From CG1-02-33-12 sp964403775 (lineage in GTDB: Archaea; Nanobdellota; Nanobdellia; Woesearchaeales; CG1-02-33-12): a DNA stretch of 18,058 nucleotides. This document shows positions 14,264 to 18,058 of this stretch, piece after piece (the first letter of the stretch is position 1; each line of letters begins with the position of its first letter). Under the pieces are notes generated by a model. The model was not told the DNA's origin, did not search any database, and saw only the letters and a list, made by a program, of their open reading frames with translations. A program made the translations under genes and the position numbers. The stretch spans positions 1 to 18,058 of the forward strand of contig CAYOHL010000012.1 in the NCBI GenBank assembly GCA_964403775.1, read 5' to 3'.

Positions 14264-15304
14264 CTATAATTTGCTTATTTCCTCCAATAATGACCCTAAA
14301 ATTTTGTCTTTCTCAACCCTCTTAACAACCCTTCCCTTTCTGAAGATTATGCCAAAGTTTTTTGCACCAGCCACACCAACATCTGCTTCTTTTGCCTCCC
14401 CTGGTCCATTGACAGCGCAACCCATAACAGCTATCTGGATTGGTTTTTTTATATGTGCTGTTGCCTGTTCAATGTTTTTTGCCAATCCAATTAAATCTAT
14501 TTCTGTTCTGCCGCATCCAGGGCATGAAATTATTGTTCTCTGTTTTCTTAAGCCAAGGCTGTTTAGTATTTCAAGCCCTGCTTTTACTTCTTCCAAAGGG
14601 TTTGATGTAAGGGAAACCCTTATTGTATCCCCAATTCCTTCTAATAGTAATGACCCAATTCCTATAGAGGATTTTATTGTTCCTGAATAAGATGTTCCTG
14701 CCTCTGTAACGCCAAGATGAAAGGGGTAATCTACTTTGTCTGCCAACATCCTATAGGCATCAGCAGTTCTTTTAATGTCAGAGGCCTTCATTGAAATAAC
14801 TGTGTTGTAAAAGTCGAGCTCTTCAAGGATTTTTATATGTTTTAGGGCAGATTCAACCATTGCTTTTGATGTTAGGCCAAATTTTTCAATAATCCTTTTG
14901 TCTAAAGAGCCAAGGTTCACGCCAATTCTTATTGGAATGCCATAATCCTTTGCTTGCTCTACAACCAACTTAACCTCATCATCAGAACCAATATTCCCTG
15001 GGTTTATCCTCAGCTTGTCAGCGTATTTTGCTGATTCAATTGCAAGCCTGTAGTCAAAATGAATGTCTGCAACCAAGGGGAGGCTTATGTTCCCTTTTAT
15101 TTTTTTCAATGCTTTTGCTTCATCTATGTCTGTAACAGAAACCCTTATTATCTCGCAGCCGGCATTCTCAAGCTCATGAATTTGTTTTAAAGTTCTATTT
15201 ACATCTCCTGTATGCGTAGTGCACATTGACTGGACAGATATTGGAGCATTGCCGCCAATCCTTAGTTTTCCTACTCTTACACCTCTTGTTTTTCTTCTCT
15301 TCAT
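14264..15304 (-). CDS. ispG: 4-Hydroxy-3-methylbut-2-en-1-yl diphosphate synthase (IspG/GcpE)
   Basis: A 346-residue protein of the compact bacterial type, without the extra domain seen in plant IspG. It converts the cyclodiphosphate made by IspF to HMBPP using a [4Fe-4S] cluster. The N-terminal barrel has ISVQSMCTTHTGD (22-34), VSVTDIDEA, LVADIHFDYRLA (77-88) and KLRINPGNIG (97-106). The cluster ligands are C261 and C264 in SCPGCGRTEID, C296 in MGCAVNGPGE and E303 in the same motif. The ATG follows the GGPP synthase stop by one base, with AAGGGA as ribosome binding site, so it is translated with the archaeal-type prenyltransferase. Like IspH it is oxygen-sensitive and needs an electron donor, fitting an anaerobe. 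Very confident. Confidence 0.97.
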   Translation of the reverse strand: MKRRKTRGVRVGKLRIGGNAPISVQSMCTTHTGDVNRTLKQIHELENAGCEIIRVSVTDIDEAKALKKIKGNISLPLVADIHFDYRLAIESAKYADKLRINPGNIGSDDEVKLVVEQAKDYGIPIRIGVNLGSLDKRIIEKFGLTSKAMVESALKHIKILEELDFYNTVISMKASDIKRTADAYRMLADKVDYPFHLGVTEAGTSYSGTIKSSIGIGSLLLEGIGDTIRVSLTSNPLEEVKAGLEILNSLGLRKQRTIISCPGCGRTEIDLIGLAKNIEQATAHIKKPIQIAVMGCAVNGPGEAKEADVGVAGAKNFGIIFRKGRVVKRVEKDKILGSLLEEISKL

Positions 15305-15305
15305 C

Positions 15306-16364
15306 TTAGTAATCCCTTTTGATTATGTAATCTGCTATTTCAAGCAAGAAGTCTTTTCCCTGCTTTTCAAAATCAGATTTTTTTATTACATCCTTTGCCT
15401 TTTCCACTAGTTTTTCTGCCAGAATTTCAGAGTAATCTAGTGACCCTGTTTTCTTTATGGTTTCTCTTACCTTTGTTAGCTCTGTTTTTGTTATATTTTT
15501 GTTTCCCAAGGCATTTAAAATGAGCTCTTTTTGTTCTTTATCTGAATTTTCCAGTGCCTTTAAAATAAGAAGCGTTTTCTTGCCCTCTTTTATATCAGAG
15601 TCAGCAGGCTTGCCAAGTTTTTCCTCTGAGCCAAACATACCCAAAATATCATCCCTTATCTGGAATGCCTGCCCCAATGGAATTGCGTAATTGGTTAGTG
15701 TTTTTAGCTGCTCATCCGATGCCCCTGCAGCTATTGCACCCATATGCAAAGGTCCTTCTATTGTGTAGGCAGCTGTTTTTAATTTGTGCATTTTCAGTAT
15801 ATCTTCTTCCCTTATATGGGTTTTTAGGCCCAATAAAATGTCAGTTATTTCGCCATAGCCAGTCATCTTTACAATGTTATTGAACTTCTGCAATAACCTT
15901 ACTCTTTTTCCTTCATCAAAATCTGATTTAGATATCGTCTCATTTCCAAGAACTGCTAAAAGGTCGCCTGCAATTATTGCCATGCTTTCCCCAAATTTTT
16001 TTGGGTTGTTATAATCCTTGTATTTCTCTGCATATGTTCTATGCATGGTTGGGCCGCCCCTTCTTAGGCTATCATCATCAATTATATCATCATGAACCAG
16101 CAGGAATGACTGCATCAACTCTGCTGATACTGCAATGTCAATTATTGCATTTTCATTTTTTCCTCCAAGCGATTTATAGGCCATTACAACTAGTATTGAC
16201 CTTATTCTTTTTCCCCCCCTAAGGCTAAAGTCTTTTATGCACTGCATTATCTCTCTTGAAGAATCTGATATTTTTTCTGCCTCGGCAATTTTTTCATCCA
16301 GAAATATCTTTAGCCTAAGTTCTATTTTGTCTTTGTATAATTTTAATATCCTGTCTATGGCCAT
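15306..16364 (-). CDS. idsA: Geranylgeranyl/farnesyl diphosphate synthase (trans-polyprenyl synthetase)
   Basis: A 352-residue all-helical prenyltransferase. The first Asp-rich motif is HDDIIDDDSLRRGGPTMHR (from 91), with D92, D93 and D96 binding magnesium. GGKRIRSILV (50-59) contacts IPP. The second motif is FQIRDDILGMFG (234-245), in which the last Asp of DDxxD is Gly, as in many archaeal and actinobacterial enzymes. Phe87 sits five residues before the first Asp, the bulky residue used by archaeal GGPP synthases to limit chain length, so C15-C20 products (most likely GGPP for archaeal ether lipids) are expected. It lies between the AMMECR1 gene and ispG and consumes the IPP and DMAPP made by the following genes. 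No convincing ribosome binding site precedes the ATG. Family very confident; exact product inferred. Confidence 0.95.
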   Translation of the reverse strand: MAIDRILKLYKDKIELRLKIFLDEKIAEAEKISDSSREIMQCIKDFSLRGGKRIRSILVVMAYKSLGGKNENAIIDIAVSAELMQSFLLVHDDIIDDDSLRRGGPTMHRTYAEKYKDYNNPKKFGESMAIIAGDLLAVLGNETISKSDFDEGKRVRLLQKFNNIVKMTGYGEITDILLGLKTHIREEDILKMHKLKTAAYTIEGPLHMGAIAAGASDEQLKTLTNYAIPLGQAFQIRDDILGMFGSEEKLGKPADSDIKEGKKTLLILKALENSDKEQKELILNALGNKNITKTELTKVRETIKKTGSLDYSEILAEKLVEKAKDVIKKSDFEKQGKDFLLEIADYIIKRDY

Positions 16365-16382
16365 TTTAATCTGGAGAAAGTT

Positions 16383-16934
16383 CTATTCTTTAAATATCTG
16401 TGCCTGAAACTTGTAAATCCTGTTGTTTGCATCTTTCCATGCATCCTGCTTTAGCCAGGCCTTCTCGCACAAATGCCCAAGAAATTCCTCTGCATCCCAG
16501 TTGTACTCTGTTGCAACCTGCGGCAGCAATAGCCCGGAGCCAAGGCTTGACCTTATTATAAGGCCGTCTTTGCCAATCTTTATTTCCTTAAGATAATCTT
16601 CTGGGGTTTTCACTTCAATAAGCTTTGGGACAGTAAGGACAGATATCTCTATCCTTGCGTCTTTTAGTTCCTCTTTCTGCAGGGGTGGAAACCTTGGGTC
16701 TTCAAAAGCAGCTGATCTTGCTGCTTTTATTATTGCCTCAAACAATGGAAAAACAGGCTCTGGAAAGCCAATACATCCCCTTAGCTGGTTTTTCTTGTAC
16801 AGGGTTACAAAAACCCCTTGTTTTTGGGAAAAACATCCTACAGCGCTCGTATTAGGCTCTTTTCTTAAGAAATAGGAGGAAATGGAGTCTCTTGCAAGTT
16901 TTATCAGTAGTTTGCCCTGATCTGGCTTGATCAT
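16383..16934 (-). CDS. AMMECR1-domain protein
   Basis: A 183-residue single-domain protein. The family signature LRGCIGFPEP (51-60) is intact, followed by AARSAAFEDPRFPPL (71-85), an EISVLT strand and GLIIRSS-GSGLLLPQVA. AMMECR1 proteins occur in archaea, bacteria and animals; the biochemical role is not settled. In archaea the gene is often found near housekeeping genes or fused to a MEMO-type partner; no MEMO or radical SAM gene is adjacent here. The ATG overlaps the rpo11 stop (ATGA), so it is translated with the polymerase subunit. It is 18 bases upstream of the GGPP synthase gene. Family very confident, function unknown. Confidence 0.93.
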   Translation of the reverse strand: MIKPDQGKLLIKLARDSISSYFLRKEPNTSAVGCFSQKQGVFVTLYKKNQLRGCIGFPEPVFPLFEAIIKAARSAAFEDPRFPPLQKEELKDARIEISVLTVPKLIEVKTPEDYLKEIKIGKDGLIIRSSLGSGLLLPQVATEYNWDAEEFLGHLCEKAWLKQDAWKDANNRIYKFQAQIFKE

Positions 16935-17209
16935 TTTATTTCTTTCTTAAACTCTTTCTTGAGTTTGTCTGCCTTATCAGCAATCCTTTCAGCAGCACTT
17001 GCCAGTGCCTGCCTTGGGCTTTTTTTACTATCTGTCTCAACAATCATAAAAGGGGTTCCAATCAGCGGGTGTTTAATAGTATATGTTGCAATAGTAATAT
17101 GCTTGTCATTCCACAGCTCATTTTTCAATATATTGCAGAAAGTATTGCCTTGGCCCTTGATTTCAAAGCATAACCTGTTCTTTTTTTCCTCAATTATGTT
17201 TAATTCCAT
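16931..17209 (-). CDS. rpo11: Archaeal DNA-directed RNA polymerase subunit Rpo11 (RpoL)
   Basis: A 92-residue protein matching the archaeal/eukaryotic Rpb11-AC19 family in size and motifs: KGQGNTFCNILKNELWND (18-35), then YTIKHPLIGTPFMIVET (43-59), and a long C-terminal helix. Rpo11 pairs with Rpo3 in place of the bacterial alpha dimer, so this gene is strong evidence that the DNA is archaeal. It is first in the operon that leads into the MEP genes and has its own promoter. The ribosome binding site AGGGTG (minus strand, 17215-17220) is five bases before the ATG. The stop overlaps the AMMECR1 start. Very confident. Confidence 0.95.
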   Translation of the reverse strand: MELNIIEEKKNRLCFEIKGQGNTFCNILKNELWNDKHITIATYTIKHPLIGTPFMIVETDSKKSPRQALASAAERIADKADKLKKEFKKEIK

Positions 17210-17226
17210 AAAAACACCCTAAAAAA

Positions 17227-17249
17227 GATTTTTTATAATGTTTATAAAG
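17227..17249 (-). promoter_or_regulatory. Promoter region of the rpo11-MEP operon
   Basis: On the minus strand there are two TATA-like elements, CTTTATAAA (17241-17249) and TTATAAAAAA (17229-17238). The distal one would start transcription near 17219, leaving a short leader that contains AGGGTG. The proximal one would give a leaderless message. The gap between the METTL5-like stop and the rpo11 start is only 44 bases, so this is the likely main promoter of the long operon. Confidence 0.5.
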
Positions 17250-17253
17250 ATTT

Positions 17254-17886
17254 CTATTTGATTTTATTCATTCTCCAGCATCCAACCTTTATTCTTTGGA
17301 TTCTTTTCTTATGAAAGCTGTATGTTGCCTTTATTGGAAAGTCAAATTTCCATAAACTGGTAATTCCAAAGCCATAATCTCCCGAAATTTTGTTTACAAA
17401 CACCTCTGTCTCAAGCTTATGGAAACTATAAATTACATCTGCAAGAGAAAATGCCTTTTCTAAGAAAATTTTATCAGCATGCCTTTGTTTTGTGCCAAAT
17501 GGAGGATTCTGGATTACAGTGTCAACTTTTTCATTAAAATTATTGATGTCTCGGTTAAGGAATATGGCTTTCTCAGAAAGCTTTGCATTAGTTCCTTTTT
17601 CAATAAAAGCAAGATTTTCCTTGGCAATCTTAATCGAATCCTTGTCATTCTCAACAAAAAAAACTTTTTTTGCTCCTAATAGTAAGGCGCCTAGGCCAAG
17701 TATACCGGTGCCGCTGCCAAGATCAGCTATTGTTTTGTTTTCTATATCCCTTAAGTAATAAGCCTGCCACAAAACAGCTGCTGCTATTTCTGAGTCTGTT
17801 GTGTACTGCTCTGCTTTTAGTTTTGGAGCCTCAAAAAGTCTTAATTTTGAGAGTAAAATCGCTAAGTTTGATTTTGAATTTATCAT
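17254..17886 (-). CDS. METTL5-like RNA N6-adenine methylase
   Basis: A 210-residue Rossmann methyltransferase of the archaeal/eukaryotic METTL5 group (COG2263-type). The N-terminal signature LSKLRLFEAPKLKAEQYTT (12-30) is characteristic. SAM motif I is ADLGSGTGILGLGALLLGA (54-72), the acidic loop is FVENDKDS (77-84), and the catalytic motif is NPPF in IQNPPFGTKQRHADK (125-139), which marks an amino-methylating enzyme acting on adenine. Human METTL5 methylates 18S rRNA, so an rRNA target is expected here. The start has AAAGGA about eight bases upstream. It is co-directional with rpo11 but probably has its own promoter in the divergent intergenic region 17887-17991. Confident in the family; the rRNA target is inferred. 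Confidence 0.9.
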   Translation of the reverse strand: MINSKSNLAILLSKLRLFEAPKLKAEQYTTDSEIAAAVLWQAYYLRDIENKTIADLGSGTGILGLGALLLGAKKVFFVENDKDSIKIAKENLAFIEKGTNAKLSEKAIFLNRDINNFNEKVDTVIQNPPFGTKQRHADKIFLEKAFSLADVIYSFHKLETEVFVNKISGDYGFGITSLWKFDFPIKATYSFHKKRIQRIKVGCWRMNKIK

Positions 17887-17956
17887 TATGTTGTCCTTTA
17901 TGGTTTGTTAACAGAAAAGTTTATCTTTGTTTTTAAAATTTGTTATTTTTAGAAAA

Positions 17957-17966
17957 GTTTTTAAAC
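17957..17966 (+). promoter_or_regulatory. Possible TATA box of the right-edge gene
   Basis: GTTTTTAAAC is centred about 26 bases before position 17988, so transcription would start just ahead of the GGGGTG that precedes the truncated ORF. The element is T-rich but not an ideal TATA box. The region 17887-17991 is the divergent promoter zone for this ORF and the METTL5-like gene. Confidence 0.35.
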
Positions 17967-17991
17967 AAGCTTGAAAATACAGTTAAACGGG

Positions 17992-18058
17992 GTGATACTA
18001 ATTATTTTTGGTTTATTTAGTAGAAAAAAGAGCAAGAGTTCTAAAGAGGCTCTTATAA
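17992..18058 (+). CDS. Truncated ORF at the right edge, start uncertain
   Basis: An open frame runs from GTG 17992 to the window end without a stop. It is preceded by, and overlaps, a strong GGGGTGA ribosome binding-like sequence (17989-17995). GTG gives MILIIFGLFSRKKSKSSK. ATT at 18001, six bases after the GGTG, would give the more natural-looking MIFGLFSRKKSKSSKEALI. There is no ATG nearby. A short hydrophobic start followed by a Lys/Ser-rich stretch is common in cytoplasmic archaeal proteins that bind membranes, but too little is visible for a family call. Confidence 0.4.
   Translation, partial: MILIIFGLFSRKKSKSSKEALI

Noticed and set aside
13815..14690. Long plus-strand open frame (291 codons) across ispD and ispG
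   Set aside because: It is antisense to two clearly recognised enzymes and its translation is Ser/Phe/Ile-rich without any motif, as expected from the complement of AT-rich coding sequence.

Overview
The window looks like DPANN archaeal DNA, most plausibly from the Woesearchaeota/Pacearchaeota side. It is AT-rich and encodes Lys/Ile/Asn-rich proteins. It carries an archaeal RNA polymerase subunit (Rpo11), an AMMECR1-family protein, a METTL5-type RNA methylase, an archaeal-type GGPP synthase and a cis-prenyltransferase. Stand-alone or first-in-operon genes have TATA boxes about 26-36 nt before the start codon (leaderless or nearly so). Operon-internal genes carry GGTG/GGGG ribosome binding sites. 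I see no rRNA, tRNA, CRISPR array, transposase or integrase, and no gene-free stretch longer than 300 bases. The lineage assignment is inference from protein types and base composition, not from a marker-gene tree.

Region 1 (1-3181, + strand) starts with a nested 39-base palindrome at the window edge. Three tightly packed genes follow: an unusual radical SAM protein with a CX2CX2C cluster, a phosphonopyruvate/sulfopyruvate decarboxylase-like thiamine diphosphate enzyme, and a HAD-fold protein whose catalytic motifs are degraded. Together they suggest a small uncharacterised C-P or C-S metabolic module. Region 2 (3294-5435) holds single genes: a DEDDh exonuclease on the minus strand, a class I SAM methyltransferase, and a transglutaminase-like cysteine protein.

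Region 3 (5600-10236, + strand) is a six-gene, translationally coupled operon whose products I mostly do not recognise: a lipoprotein-like protein, a small membrane protein, a soluble helical protein, an HTH-TM-LysM-like protein with a RodZ-like layout, a small helical protein, and a TM-LysM-like-coiled-coil protein. This is the best candidate for an undescribed system, probably an envelope or cell-surface assembly.

Region 4 (10286-17886) is isoprenoid and lipid metabolism. A leaderless + strand cis-prenyltransferase converges on a long minus-strand operon transcribed rpo11 - AMMECR1 - GGPP synthase - ispG - ispD - ispF - ispE - ispH - small ORF. This gives the last five steps of the bacterial MEP pathway (MEP to IPP/DMAPP), plus the enzymes that would turn C5 units into GGPP for archaeal lipids and into polyprenyl carriers. 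It sits in one co-directional cluster with an archaeal housekeeping RNA polymerase gene, although nearly all archaea make isoprenoids by mevalonate routes. Dxs and Dxr are not in the window. A METTL5-like methylase gene lies upstream of rpo11. The window ends in a divergent + strand ORF that is cut off.
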